Below are positions 16,247-24,161 of a stretch of DNA of 37,756 nt, piece by piece. Position 1 is the first letter of the stretch, and each line of letters begins with the position of its first letter. The stretch spans positions 1 through 37,756 of IMG/VR virus record IMGVR_UViG_3300027749_000251. One strand, written 5' to 3'. This stretch comes from a virus. Both the position numbers and the translations under genes were made by a program. The notes under the pieces are model-generated. The model saw only the letters and a list, made by a program, of their open reading frames with translations, was not told the origin of the DNA and did not search any database.

Positions 16247-17050
16247 TTAAAGCGCCCAGCGTGGAAGTGTGAGTTCTTCGATGGTTTCTGGGTATCCAGG
16301 CCAAATGTTCGTAGCTTTGCACTCCGCATATGTGCGTAGGTCGGCTTGGTATGCCTGCCGTCCGATCTCCAGCATGGTCCGGTCGCAAACGTAGGTTGCG
16401 ATGAGGTGCGGGGCATCCTTCTCGACTGCGATGAAGGCGAACCCTTGGACTTCGACTCCCTGTGCCGCCAAGCCGTCCATGTAGAACGCGGCCTGCACAT
16501 GGTAGCGGAACTGGGCGCAGGACTTCGCAAAGGCGCCGGATGACGCGTCCTGAGTGGTCTTCAGGTCCACGATCAGACCGTCCGGACGAATGATATCGGG
16601 ACGGGCGCGGCACTGGACTCCGGTTTCCTCGTCAGTCCAGAACATGGAGGACTCGATAGAAACGTCCCCGTCGAGTAACGTGCGAGCACCGGCGTGTTCT
16701 CCAATTGCGATGGCAATGTCCGAGAGCTTGGTGAACTCGTCCTCGGTGATGATGGTTTTACCGGCATTGAAGGTGGTGAACTCCTCCCAGATTTCTTTAC
16801 CGGCCTTGGTGCGCCGGTCGCACTGAGGTGCAACCACCACTGTAGAATGATACACTGCTGGTTCCAGAACGCGGGTGTGGACCAGAGTACCCCACCGGAG
16901 CGCCGGTGACTGCTCAGAGTCATCTTTGTGGGTCTGCTTGTACTTATACAAGGCAGGGCATTTGTGTACCAGGTCCAAGCCATGCTTGGAAATCTCAGGC
17001 ATAGAGTGGTAGTTTTCAGACGCTAGGTCAGCTATGATGTGGTTCTTCAT
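16247..17050 (-). CDS. RecE-like PD-(D/E)XK exonuclease (DUF3799-type)
   Basis: 267 residues from ATG at 17050; an upstream in-frame start at 17113 would run into the operator region. Motifs: LRWGTLVHTRVLEP (51-64), RARPDIIRPDGLIVDLKTTQDA, with PD at 151-152 and DLK at 162-164 forming the PD-(D/E)XK nuclease core, and FRYHVQAAFYMDG (181-193), the downstream Q/Y motif of RecB-type nucleases. The family degrades dsDNA 5' to 3' to give ssDNA for a RecT partner. The partner lies downstream on the same strand. First gene of the leftward early transcript. Confidence 0.87.
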   Translation of the reverse strand: MKNHIIADLASENYHSMPEISKHGLDLVHKCPALYKYKQTHKDDSEQSPALRWGTLVHTRVLEPAVYHSTVVVAPQCDRRTKAGKEIWEEFTTFNAGKTIITEDEFTKLSDIAIAIGEHAGARTLLDGDVSIESSMFWTDEETGVQCRARPDIIRPDGLIVDLKTTQDASSGAFAKSCAQFRYHVQAAFYMDGLAAQGVEVQGFAFIAVEKDAPHLIATYVCDRTMLEIGRQAYQADLRTYAECKATNIWPGYPETIEELTLPRWAL

Positions 17051-17068
17051 GTTTTTAAAACGCGTTGT

Positions 17069-17078
17069 TATCGCGATA
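17069..17078. promoter_or_regulatory. 10-bp palindrome, candidate operator
   Basis: TATCGCGATA is a perfect palindrome, 19 bases upstream of the recE-like start codon in the divergent control region. It would be well placed to control the leftward recombination transcript, likely by the HTH protein encoded at 17135. Confidence 0.5.
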
Positions 17079-17098
17079 GAAAGCAGTATTGCATAGTG

Positions 17099-17114
17099 CT
17101 TGCGGTAGCGCAAG
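17099..17114. promoter_or_regulatory. 16-bp inverted repeat, candidate operator
   Basis: CTTGCG and CGCAAG flank a four-base centre (GTAG). It lies 20 bases before the HTH gene start. TTG at 17100-17102 and TACGTTTT at 17123-17130 are 20 bases apart, which resembles the Bacteroidota-type promoter layout (TTG, then TAnnTTTG). If so, the operator overlaps the -33 box. The promoter reading is tentative. Confidence 0.5.
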
Positions 17115-17134
17115 GGGTATGGTACGTTTTTTTT

Positions 17135-17332
17135 ATGAAACCAGGAGTAGTCCGGAACATGATTATGTCGCTAGACAAGCGGCGAAGAGAGGCTAAGTTA
17201 TCCCGCCGCAAGTGGTTAGCAAAGGCTGGAGTCGCTGAATCTACCTACTATAATTGGTTGAGAGAAATCTACACGCCCCGCGTTGTGACTCTTGAAAAAC
17301 TGAGGCAAGCCATCGATGGACCCGTTAAATGA
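17135..17332 (+). CDS. Small XRE-like HTH regulator (65 aa)
   Basis: ATG at 17135 (TTTTATGAAA), chosen over the in-frame start at 17039 because the latter crosses both palindromes and would read through the recE leader. The product MKPGVVRNMIMSLDKRRREAKLSRRKWLAKAGVAES reads as a Cro/CI-type helix-turn-helix: helix, then SRRKWLAKAGVAESTYYNWLRE as the HTH, with a short C-terminal helix (LEKLRQAID). No dimerisation or protease domain. It faces the RecE gene and heads the rightward early operon, so autoregulation through the adjacent palindromes is likely. The stop overlaps the helicase start (ATGA). Confidence 0.82.
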   Translation: MKPGVVRNMIMSLDKRRREAKLSRRKWLAKAGVAESTYYNWLREIYTPRVVTLEKLRQAIDGPVK

Positions 17333-18714
17333 CCCCCATATTAAGACCGTATCAGGTTGCTGCCGTGGAGTCTGTGAAGGATGCACTACGGAGCGGGAAA
17401 AAGGCGCCATTGTTAGTTGCTCCTACCGGTGCAGGAAAAACTGTGATGTTTGCCCACATCACTCAGAGTGCTCAGAAGAAGGGGAAACGAGTGCTGATTC
17501 TCACCCACCGGCAGGAGCTTCTGGACCAAACGTGCAGGAAACTCTCTGAGTTTGAAGTAGGGCATGGAGTGATCCTTGCGGGACGCACCGAGGAACTCAG
17601 TCAACTCGTCCAGGTCGCCGGTGTTCAAACTCTGGTGCGTCGGTTGAACCGGACTCTCCCACCGGACTTGATCGTAGTGGATGAGGCCCATCACGCGGCG
17701 GCAGGTAGTTGGAAACAGATTCTAACTCGGTTCCCAAACGCTAAGATTCTCGGCGTGACCGCAACTCCGGAACGGTTGGACGGCAAAGGACTCGGAGATA
17801 TGTTTGATGCGCTCGTCCGCGGACCAGAGGTAGCTGATCTGATCAGTGCTGGTTTCCTGAGTAAACCGAGGTACTTTGCGCCCCCAGGGGCATCGCTTGA
17901 CGGTGTACGGACCGTAGCGGGAGACTTTAACCGGAAGGACTCGGAAGCCGCGGTGAACCAGAGCACCATCACTGGCAGTGCAGTGGAGCACTACCGGAAA
18001 CTCTGCGACCGGCAACCGGCAGTCGCTTTTTGTGTGAGTTTGAAACACGCGGAGCAGGTCACCGCGGATTTCAACGCCGCCGGATACCGGTGGGCAATGA
18101 TCGACGGGACGATGACCGGCGAGCAACGCCGCGATGCGGTACGCCGGTTGGGCAGTGGCAGACTCGATGGACTGAGTTCCTGTGATATCATTTCAGAAGG
18201 ATTCGACCTTCCGGTAGTGAGCGTAGCCATCCTTCTACGCCCCACCCAGAGCACCGGCCTGTTTCTCCAGCAGGTGGGCCGAGTACTCAGACCGGCAGAG
18301 GGAAAGACCGGCGCAACGATTCTAGATCACGTTGGAAACGTGTTGCGGCATGGTTTTGCTGAAGATATTCGCGAGTGGAGTCTCGAAGGCGCTTCTCGGA
18401 AGAGCAGCAAACAGAAGGCGGCACTCACCAACCGGCAGTGTCCGAAATGCTACGGGATTAGCGCACCGGCACCGGCCTGTCCCCAGTGTGGACACTCGTT
18501 TGAGGTGAAGGCACGGGAGGTGGAGAAAGTGGACGGGACTCTGGAAGAGATTAAAGCGCAGGAAGCCCGCACCATAAAGCGGCAGGAGCAAGGAAAGGCG
18601 CAGACGCTGGACGATTTGATCAGAGTGGGAGTTGCCCGCGGCTACAAGAATCCCTCGGCATGGGCGCACCATGTGTACAGTGCTCGTAAAGGAAGAAGAC
18701 CACAGTACGCATGA
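17329..18714 (+). CDS. SF2 DEAH helicase with C-terminal zinc motif
   Basis: 461 residues. Motif I APTGAGKT (31-38), II DEAH (118-121), III TATPER (144-149), V SEGFDLP (289-295), VI QVGRVLR (315-321). A four-Cys zinc motif follows (C371, C374, C384, C387; CPKC and CPQCGH). The layout resembles UvrB/RecQ-type and phage RAD25-like helicases used in phage replication or recombination. The start overlaps the HTH stop and the stop overlaps the VRR-NUC start (both ATGA), so helicase and nuclease are probably made together. Confidence 0.92.
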   Translation: MTPILRPYQVAAVESVKDALRSGKKAPLLVAPTGAGKTVMFAHITQSAQKKGKRVLILTHRQELLDQTCRKLSEFEVGHGVILAGRTEELSQLVQVAGVQTLVRRLNRTLPPDLIVVDEAHHAAAGSWKQILTRFPNAKILGVTATPERLDGKGLGDMFDALVRGPEVADLISAGFLSKPRYFAPPGASLDGVRTVAGDFNRKDSEAAVNQSTITGSAVEHYRKLCDRQPAVAFCVSLKHAEQVTADFNAAGYRWAMIDGTMTGEQRRDAVRRLGSGRLDGLSSCDIISEGFDLPVVSVAILLRPTQSTGLFLQQVGRVLRPAEGKTGATILDHVGNVLRHGFAEDIREWSLEGASRKSSKQKAALTNRQCPKCYGISAPAPACPQCGHSFEVKAREVEKVDGTLEEIKAQEARTIKRQEQGKAQTLDDLIRVGVARGYKNPSAWAHHVYSARKGRRPQYA

Positions 18715-19085
18715 AATCAGAACGCGACATTAAAGCCGAGATCCTCCGAGAACTGGGATCTCGGACCGATACCCGTCTGTTCAATCAACCGGTGGGCATC
18801 GCTGACTTGGCAACCGGCGGGAAAATCCGGTTCGGACTCTGCCCAGGGAGTGCGGATTTGATTGGTTGGCACGAAGTTTTGGTGACCCCAGAAATGGTGG
18901 GTCAAAAACTGGCAGTTTTTTTGTCTATTGAGGTCAAAAATTCGTCCGGACGCATCAGACCTGAGCAAAAAATCTGGAAAGATGCCATTTCTCGATCCGG
19001 AGGCATTGCAGGCATTTGCAGGTCAAAAGAGGATGCCGTGAAATTGATTTCAAAAAACACTTGCGGAAACGCTAGCGATATTTAA
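18711..19085 (+). CDS. VRR-NUC domain nuclease
   Basis: 124 residues, the usual size of stand-alone phage VRR-NUC proteins. SERDIKAEILRELGSR at the N-terminus, then LCPGSADLIGW (the GxxD element), FLSIEVKNSSGRIRPEQKIW (the ExK element followed by the Q motif) and GGIAGICRSKEDAVKLI. VRR-NUC proteins are PD-(D/E)XK Holliday-junction or structure-specific nucleases and are commonly placed next to SF2 helicases in phages, as here. ATGA overlap with the helicase gene. An 11-base gap to the primase start includes the stop. Confidence 0.9.
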   Translation: MKSERDIKAEILRELGSRTDTRLFNQPVGIADLATGGKIRFGLCPGSADLIGWHEVLVTPEMVGQKLAVFLSIEVKNSSGRIRPEQKIWKDAISRSGGIAGICRSKEDAVKLISKNTCGNASDI

Positions 19086-19095
19086 GGTACTTGGC

Positions 19096-21699
19096 ATGGC
19101 TATCAATTTCGAGGCAATCAATCAGCAGGCATTAAGTTGTTGGGAATCATTACTTAGACTCTGGTTCACAGAAGGGCGCCTCATGGGGCGCGAATTTAAA
19201 CTTGGCTCACTGGCCGGTGAGCCAGGGCAATCGCTTTCAATCAACGTCGATACCGGAAAGTGGGCAGACTTCGCTCAGAACATAGGAGGAAACGATCCTA
19301 TCTCCTTTGTTGCCGCCAAGATGCATTCCGGCCAGTACGAGGCAGCAGTGGAACTGAACCGGCACTTGAAAGTGGATATGCCGGTGGAGGTGAAAGGACG
19401 CGAACCAGAGTGGACTGCCCTTGATTTTGCTCCTACAGACGCTCCGGAACCATTGGTGAGGCACTACACCTATGGCATTCCCACTGGACTTTGGCGTTAC
19501 TACACCGCGGACGGGAAGAATCTAATCGGCATTATTTGCCGGTATGAGACTTCAAACGGGAAACAAGTGCTGCCAATGACTTGGTGCCGGTCGCCAAAAG
19601 GAGACTCTGAGGCGTGGAGGTTCAAAGCGTTCAAGCGTTCTCGTCCCCTGTTCAACCTTCAGCGTCTGACCGATCACATTACAGCGCCGGTGCTGATCGT
19701 CGAGGGAGAGAAGTGCGCCGAGATTGCTCAGGAAGTGTTCACCGGCGCAGTGGTCACCACTTGGCCAGGGGGCGCCAAAGCGATTGGGCAGGTCAACTGG
19801 GACTCGGTACGCGGGCGCCGGATCACGATTTGGCCGGACAACGATGAGGCCGGTACGGGTGCCGCGGAAGCAGTGAAGGATATTTTATTGAAACAGGAAT
19901 GCACCGTTAGGATTCTAGTAATTCCTGAAGGTTTGCCGGAAGGATGGGATGTGGCAGACGCAATTCAGTCCGGATGGACCAACGCGAGGATCAAGCACTT
20001 TGTCCGAGATGGAGTTGATCCGGAGGCGCCGAAATCAACAGCACCGGCACCGGCGCCTGAGCCTCAGTTTGATTCGGAGGAATCACCACCGGATAATTTT
20101 GAAGAGGAACCTGAGCCATTCCGGATTCTGGGGCAATCGGACGGGAACTATTACTACCTGCCTAGGGACACTCAAGCGATTACGACACTGACGGCACGGG
20201 AGCACACAAAGCTCGAAATGCTTGGACTTGCATCAGCTTCGTATTGGGAGCGGACCTATCCAAGCAAGCAGGGAGCGGACTGGTTTGCCGCGGCGAACTC
20301 GTTGATCCAGAGAGCAAAGCGGAAAGATTACGATCCCTCTTTAATCCGCGGAAGAGGTGCATGGCTGGATGACGGGCGAGTGGTTTTCCATCGCGGAAAT
20401 TCACTGCTAGTTGATGGCGTCGAGCGTTCGCTCGGAGAGCATGATAGCCGGTGGACGTACAACAAAGGTAGGGCATTGCAAATCGAGATGAATGACCCGT
20501 TGCGCCCCGAAAAGACTCGCAGGATCATTGATCTGATTCAGTGCTTCCAGTTCCGGAATCAGCTTGATCATGCCCTGCTTGCTGGTTGGCTTGCACTTGC
20601 ACCGATCTGTGGCGCAATCGAATGGCGCCCCCACATCTGGTTAACCGGTCCGGCGGGATCTGGGAAAACGTGGATTCTCGAAAACATCGTTCGTCCGGTG
20701 CTTGGCAATACCGGCCTGTATGTGCAATCGGTAACAACGGAAGCCGGTATCCGGCAGATGCTTGGGTGTGATGCTTTGCCGGTGGTATTTGATGAAGCGG
20801 AAGCGGAACGGGATGTGGATCAACGCCGAATGCAGGCAGTGCTGATGCTTGCTCGTCAGGCGTCCCGCGAGTCTGACGGGCGCATTGCAAAAGGCACCGC
20901 ATCAGGACAGGCGATGACTTGGCACGTTCGCTCGATGTTCATGTTTTCCAGCATTGGCATTGCCGCAACGCAAAGAGCCGATTTAAGCCGCGTGACGGTC
21001 CTCGACCTGCTACCGGAGCACCAACGCAAGGTGGACCGGTTTCAGGAGGCTTTAACGATTTGGAAAGAGACACTGGCGCTTCCTCGGTTTGTCTCGGCGC
21101 TTCGATCTCGGTCGATCCACCTTGCTGCGACTATCGCGGCAAACGCAGTCGTGTTCAAAACAGCAGTGCTGGAGCACCTTGGGAATCAACGTGACGCGGA
21201 TCAGATTGGCAGTCTTCTAGCCGGTGCATACTCGCTTACAAGCTCAGGCATGATCACCGCAGCAAAGGCCGCGGAGTGGTGCGTGAAACAGGATTGGTCT
21301 ACCTACAAAGGCTCCGAGTTTGGGAAGGATGAAAGCCACTGCTTGCATCACCTGTGGGAAGCGAACCTGGTGGTGGACCTGAACGAAGGCGGGCCGGTGC
21401 GGACTACGGTCGCTGAGTTGCTCGTCCGGTCCTATGACGACAACTGGAAGTCAAACCGATCCGAGAACGCGAGACAGGCACTGGCTCGAATGGGCATAGG
21501 CGTCCGGCAGGAAGGGATCGATGTTGCGAACTCGCACAATGAGTTGAAGAAGATTTTTTCGGATACCCCGTGGAACGAAAAATGGAAGGATCAGTTGCGC
21601 CGGATTGACGGTTCATCAGATCAAGCCTGCACCCCCATAAATGGCGTTGGGAAGCGTGCAGTGCGGTTGCCAATACGCCTTGTACCAATGGAGAAATGA
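19096..21699 (+). CDS. Primase-helicase (Toprim plus P-loop ATPase), 867 aa
   Basis: N-terminal part (LAGEPGQSLSINVDTGKWADF, then GGNDPISFVAA) matches the region before phage primase cores. Toprim: VLIVEGEKC (199-207) and TIWPDNDEAG (244-253). A Pro/Glu-rich linker spans about 305-342. The C-terminal ATPase has Walker A GPAGSGKT (518-525) and Walker B VVFDEAE (563-569), followed by a VRSMFMFSSIG segment. One protein thus appears to combine primer synthesis and helicase activity for phage replication. No zinc finger is visible at the N-terminus. It overlaps the methyltransferase gene by ATGA. Confidence 0.88.
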   Translation: MAINFEAINQQALSCWESLLRLWFTEGRLMGREFKLGSLAGEPGQSLSINVDTGKWADFAQNIGGNDPISFVAAKMHSGQYEAAVELNRHLKVDMPVEVKGREPEWTALDFAPTDAPEPLVRHYTYGIPTGLWRYYTADGKNLIGIICRYETSNGKQVLPMTWCRSPKGDSEAWRFKAFKRSRPLFNLQRLTDHITAPVLIVEGEKCAEIAQEVFTGAVVTTWPGGAKAIGQVNWDSVRGRRITIWPDNDEAGTGAAEAVKDILLKQECTVRILVIPEGLPEGWDVADAIQSGWTNARIKHFVRDGVDPEAPKSTAPAPAPEPQFDSEESPPDNFEEEPEPFRILGQSDGNYYYLPRDTQAITTLTAREHTKLEMLGLASASYWERTYPSKQGADWFAAANSLIQRAKRKDYDPSLIRGRGAWLDDGRVVFHRGNSLLVDGVERSLGEHDSRWTYNKGRALQIEMNDPLRPEKTRRIIDLIQCFQFRNQLDHALLAGWLALAPICGAIEWRPHIWLTGPAGSGKTWILENIVRPVLGNTGLYVQSVTTEAGIRQMLGCDALPVVFDEAEAERDVDQRRMQAVLMLARQASRESDGRIAKGTASGQAMTWHVRSMFMFSSIGIAATQRADLSRVTVLDLLPEHQRKVDRFQEALTIWKETLALPRFVSALRSRSIHLAATIAANAVVFKTAVLEHLGNQRDADQIGSLLAGAYSLTSSGMITAAKAAEWCVKQDWSTYKGSEFGKDESHCLHHLWEANLVVDLNEGGPVRTTVAELLVRSYDDNWKSNRSENARQALARMGIGVRQEGIDVANSHNELKKIFSDTPWNEKWKDQLRRIDGSSDQACTPINGVGKRAVRLPIRLVPMEK

Positions 21700-22466
21700 A
21701 AATATTGATAGCCTGTGAGTATAGCGGCACTGTCCGCGATGCGTTTAAAAAATGGGGGCATGATGCTATGTCATGCGACCTGTTGCCTACTGATACCCCA
21801 GGTCCACATTACCAAGGAAACGTCTTGGATATTTTGGACAACGGTTGGGATATGATGATAGCCCATCCACCATGTACTTACCTGTGCTCCAGCGGGTTGC
21901 ACTGGAATAAAAAACGTCCAGAACGAGCAGCGCAAACCAAAGAAGCGTTGCGTTTTGTTGAGCTTCTTTTGAACGCAAATATTCCAAGAATTGCTCTTGA
22001 AAATCCTATTGGATGCATCTCAACTCGTATTAAAAAACAAGATCAAGTGATTCAACCTTGGCAATTTGGAGATAACGCCAGCAAGAAAACAGCACTTTGG
22101 TTGAAAGGATTGCCAAAGTTAAAAATTGATCTTGATCAAGTGATTCCTCCGGCAGGTTGGCAATTGATCAGATTCTCAATGGATATGGATGAATGCTTTG
22201 ATTGCGGTCAACCTTTTTGCCTGCGACACAACGTCCATTACGCAGACTGTCCTTGCTTGGGACCGCATGAAGAATTGGTAACAGAACGCACTATTGATGG
22301 TGTTTTGTTTGGCACCAAACTTCATCCCGCCTTACATCCGGTATGGGCAAACCAGACTCCCAGCGGGCAGAATAAACTCGGTCCGAGTGCAGATCGGTGG
22401 AAAATTAGATCCGAGACATACAAAGGAATTGCCAATGCAATGGCATCTCAATGGGGAAATTTATGA
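21696..22466 (+). CDS. DNA cytosine methyltransferase-like protein
   Basis: 256 residues. KILIACEYSGTVRDAF (motif I-like), AHPPCTYLCSSG (56-67; C60 in the place of the catalytic PPC), IALENPIGC (ENP, 102-104, in place of ENV) and a C-terminal YKGIANAMASQWG resembling motif X. These suggest a compact C5 methyltransferase; many phage relatives are annotated this way without tested activity. A Cys/His-rich insert (CFDCGQPFCLRHNVHYADCPC, about 167-188) may bind zinc. No restriction partner is present, so it is an orphan enzyme, probably protective. ATGA overlaps link it to both neighbours. Confidence 0.75.
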   Translation: MKILIACEYSGTVRDAFKKWGHDAMSCDLLPTDTPGPHYQGNVLDILDNGWDMMIAHPPCTYLCSSGLHWNKKRPERAAQTKEALRFVELLLNANIPRIALENPIGCISTRIKKQDQVIQPWQFGDNASKKTALWLKGLPKLKIDLDQVIPPAGWQLIRFSMDMDECFDCGQPFCLRHNVHYADCPCLGPHEELVTERTIDGVLFGTKLHPALHPVWANQTPSGQNKLGPSADRWKIRSETYKGIANAMASQWGNL

Positions 22467-22705
22467 CAGACCAACATCCAACAGACCAAGAAACCATCCA
22501 ATACCTTCAGAACCGGCTTGAACAACTTGCAGTTGCATATGAGAGTGCGTGCAAGGAAATCTTGGAATTGCACAAAGCAATCTCTTACTCCCGTACGATT
22601 TCTGAAAAACTAACCGAGTTCCTTACAAAAAATGACCACATCAGACCTGATCACCGGCCTGCTCCAGTTCCAGCAGCAAATTCGACTGTTCCATTGGATG
22701 ACTGA
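22463..22705 (+). CDS. Small coiled-coil early protein (80 aa)
   Basis: ATG at 22463 overlaps the methyltransferase stop (ATGA); an in-frame start 12 bases earlier is less likely. The sequence is helical with heptads: TIQYLQNRLEQLAVAYESACKEILELHKAISYSRTISEKL, then a polar Pro-rich tail. No family recognised. Its 3' end overlaps the next gene by 74 bases in another frame, so the tail composition is partly constrained by that gene. Confidence 0.65.
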   Translation: MTDQHPTDQETIQYLQNRLEQLAVAYESACKEILELHKAISYSRTISEKLTEFLTKNDHIRPDHRPAPVPAANSTVPLDD

Positions 22706-22994
22706 GTCTTTTGCGGAGCATAAAGCCTTTGGGGATGCCTACGAGGCTTTGGACGATCAGATTGATGAGCTTGTCGAGAGCTTTATCGGCAAGTTTAACC
22801 GCGAGACTCCGGAAGAAATCACTCTGAAACTTAAGCCTTTTAGCACAAAAAGCATTCAGCAATCGTTTCTTGTGTTCCGGTCCTTCTTGGCTTCAATGAA
22901 CAAAGAACTCTCCGGAAGCACTGAGCTATTGAATATGCGTGACGGCATCCTGGGTGAAGTGGATCACCTGATTTACCGGTTGACGTTCAACTAA
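22632..22994 (+). CDS. DUF5856-like, ferritin/Dps-type helical protein (120 aa)
   Basis: The motif IRLFHWMTESFAEHKAFGDAYEALDDQIDELVESFIGKF is characteristic of a small helical family common in phages (DUF5856) with resemblance to Dps/ferritin-like proteins (HW, ExH, Dx2D spacing). The part before the motif (LLQFQQQ) belongs to the family, which supports the start at 22632 in spite of the 74-base overlap with the previous gene. Iron storage or DNA protection is suggested for the fold but not established for the phage proteins. Last gene of the rightward early operon. Confidence 0.75.
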   Translation: MTTSDLITGLLQFQQQIRLFHWMTESFAEHKAFGDAYEALDDQIDELVESFIGKFNRETPEEITLKLKPFSTKSIQQSFLVFRSFLASMNKELSGSTELLNMRDGILGEVDHLIYRLTFN

Positions 22995-23059
22995 CCAGTC
23001 GTTTTACTGGCGCCTCAACCAAACAACCTTGGCGGGTGGTTTGGCGGGCAGAAAGAAAA

Positions 23060-23100
23060 CCCTCGGCTTGTCGTGTGACAATGTCCGAGGGATTTTTTTT
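23060..23100. terminator. Bidirectional rho-independent terminator between early and late modules
   Basis: CCCTCGG (23060-23066) pairs with CCGAGGG (23085-23091), with an inner TTGTC/GACAA stem around GTGT. On the plus strand eight T follow (23093-23100); on the minus strand the stem is followed by TTTTCTTTCT. It stops the rightward early transcript after 22994 and the leftward late transcript after the endolysin stop at 23099. Confidence 0.92.
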
Positions 23101-23638
23101 ATACGGAAACAGCACCGCACAAATCATTTGTGCGATTCATCCAACCTTCAAGGAATTCGCCTTTCTCTGGTTTTTCTTTAACGAGCGCACGATAAAACTC
23201 ACGTTTTTGTTCGCAAGCCTGCAAGGCGACAACTTCCGTTGATCTTTTTTCGCACGCACTCAACACTGCGTATTTTGTTTTTGGCCCCCATGCACCGTCT
23301 GGCGTTGTTCCTACAACTCTTTGCAAGTTTTTTACCTGCTGATGCGCCCCCATGTTTACGCATCCATCAAAATGCACTAACGACAGAGGCCAAGGCAATT
23401 CCTCGCAATGATATTTGTCCCAATACTCACGCCGGTAAATTTCAGTCGCCTGCTCCAGCGTCAACTCTTCGATGTTTACCCCAGGGTGAGATTTCTGGTC
23501 GATTCCAAATTTTGTCACTTTCCCCGTATCATTTTTGACGTTTTCTGAAATCACAAACTCATAATCTCCATAATGATGCTTTGCAAACACGCATTCATGT
23601 TCCAACACAAACTTCAAAGCTTTTTCAAAGTCACTCAT
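23099..23638 (-). CDS. Endolysin, GH108-type muramidase with C-terminal binding region
   Basis: 179 residues. The N-terminus FEKALKFVLEHECVF corresponds to the GH108 pattern xLxHEGG with the catalytic Glu (E15), though the usual GG is CV here. KVTKFGIDQKSHP, the segment LTLEQATEIYRREYWDKYHCEELP, and LSLVHFDGCVNMGAHQ are strong GH108 matches. The C-terminal part (TTPDGAWGPKTKYAV) fits the peptidoglycan-binding region of the family. No signal peptide or anchor, so a holin is needed. It is the last gene of the late transcript and overlaps the 57-residue membrane protein by 8 bases. Confidence 0.9.
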   Translation of the reverse strand: MSDFEKALKFVLEHECVFAKHHYGDYEFVISENVKNDTGKVTKFGIDQKSHPGVNIEELTLEQATEIYRREYWDKYHCEELPWPLSLVHFDGCVNMGAHQQVKNLQRVVGTTPDGAWGPKTKYAVLSACEKRSTEVVALQACEQKREFYRALVKEKPEKGEFLEGWMNRTNDLCGAVSV

Positions 23639-23804
23639 CGTTTTTTTTTGATCGAAGAAGTTGAACTAACTTGGCCGCGGTGTACGCGCACGCAAGCACC
23701 AACGACAAAATGCGAAGTCCAGTTTCTATGCCGGTCATTGAAACCACTACAGCAGTCGTGTTAACTACTCCTACTTGCACTAAATCGTGGAAATGCTTAT
23801 TCAT
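23631..23804 (-). CDS. Small membrane protein, holin candidate (57 aa)
   Basis: ATG at 23804 overlaps the stop of the upstream gene (ATGA). The protein has two weakly hydrophobic stretches (LVQVGVVNTTAVVVSMTGI and GLRILSLVLACAYTAAKLVQLL) and a basic-polar end (RSKKNDE), consistent with a class II or pinholin-like holin, or an antiholin. It sits immediately before the endolysin, the usual holin place. It is below the length cut-off of many gene callers. Other candidates in the cassette are the proteins at 24475-24711 and 23910-24161. Confidence 0.7.
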   Translation of the reverse strand: MNKHFHDLVQVGVVNTTAVVVSMTGIETGLRILSLVLACAYTAAKLVQLLRSKKNDE

Positions 23805-24031
23805 GCCCGTGCAAGGAATGTGAGATTGCTCGCTGGCGTTGGAAGCCTGCCATGCTCATCATAGATGCCTGAGTACGGAGTAATTTTGTCCGGAGGCAAT
23901 CCAGGCCCGTCACTTCCGGCGGGGGGCAGAACGCGGTGCGGTGCGGCGAGCACTTGAAGTCCTGCTGGAGGTACTCCGTTTAGGTAACGCTGTTGCATTA
24001 CGGGAATTACTGGGATTGGTAGAACGGTCAT
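23801..24031 (-). CDS. Small Pro-rich protein overlapping the preceding gene (76 aa)
   Basis: ATG at 24031 (a TTG start at 24094 is also possible). Pro/Gly-rich sequence with PVIPVMQQRYLNGVPPAGLQ and PPDKITPYSGIYDEHGRLP, unlike a shadow frame. It overlaps the 83-residue membrane protein (23910-24161) by 122 bases in a different frame, and its stop overlaps the next start as ATGA, which favours real translation. Function unknown; the lysis cassette context is the only clue. Confidence 0.55.
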   Translation of the reverse strand: MTVLPIPVIPVMQQRYLNGVPPAGLQVLAAPHRVLPPAGSDGPGLPPDKITPYSGIYDEHGRLPTPASNLTFLARA

Positions 24032-24161
24032 TTTTAAATTTTTGTAAAAGTGCAGGTCCAAATTTACCAATACTAAAACCAAGTGCACCGGCAACTACTA
24101 CCCAAACGGTAGGAGCAATCAATGACAATAAATTTACAAAAATGACCATTTTTGGAGTCAT
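23910..24161 (-). CDS. Single-pass membrane protein with basic tail (83 aa)
   Basis: ATG at 24161 overlaps the o-spanin stop (ATGA). A clear transmembrane segment at about residues 6-32 (VIFVNLLSLIAPTVWVVVAGALGFSIG) is followed by a Ser/Arg-rich tail ending ARRTAPRSAPRRK. The tail lies where a second gene is read in another frame, which may explain its low complexity. The topology would suit a holin regulator or an antiholin; not assignable. It is part of the lysis cassette by position. Confidence 0.6.
   Translation of the reverse strand: MTPKMVIFVNLLSLIAPTVWVVVAGALGFSIGKFGPALLQKFKNDRSTNPSNSRNATALPKRSTSSRTSSARRTAPRSAPRRK

Noticed and set aside
17039-17134. N-terminal extension of the HTH regulator from an earlier in-frame start
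   Set aside because: It would translate both candidate operators and the recE leader, and the added residues (VLHVFKTRCYRDRK) do not look like part of an HTH protein.
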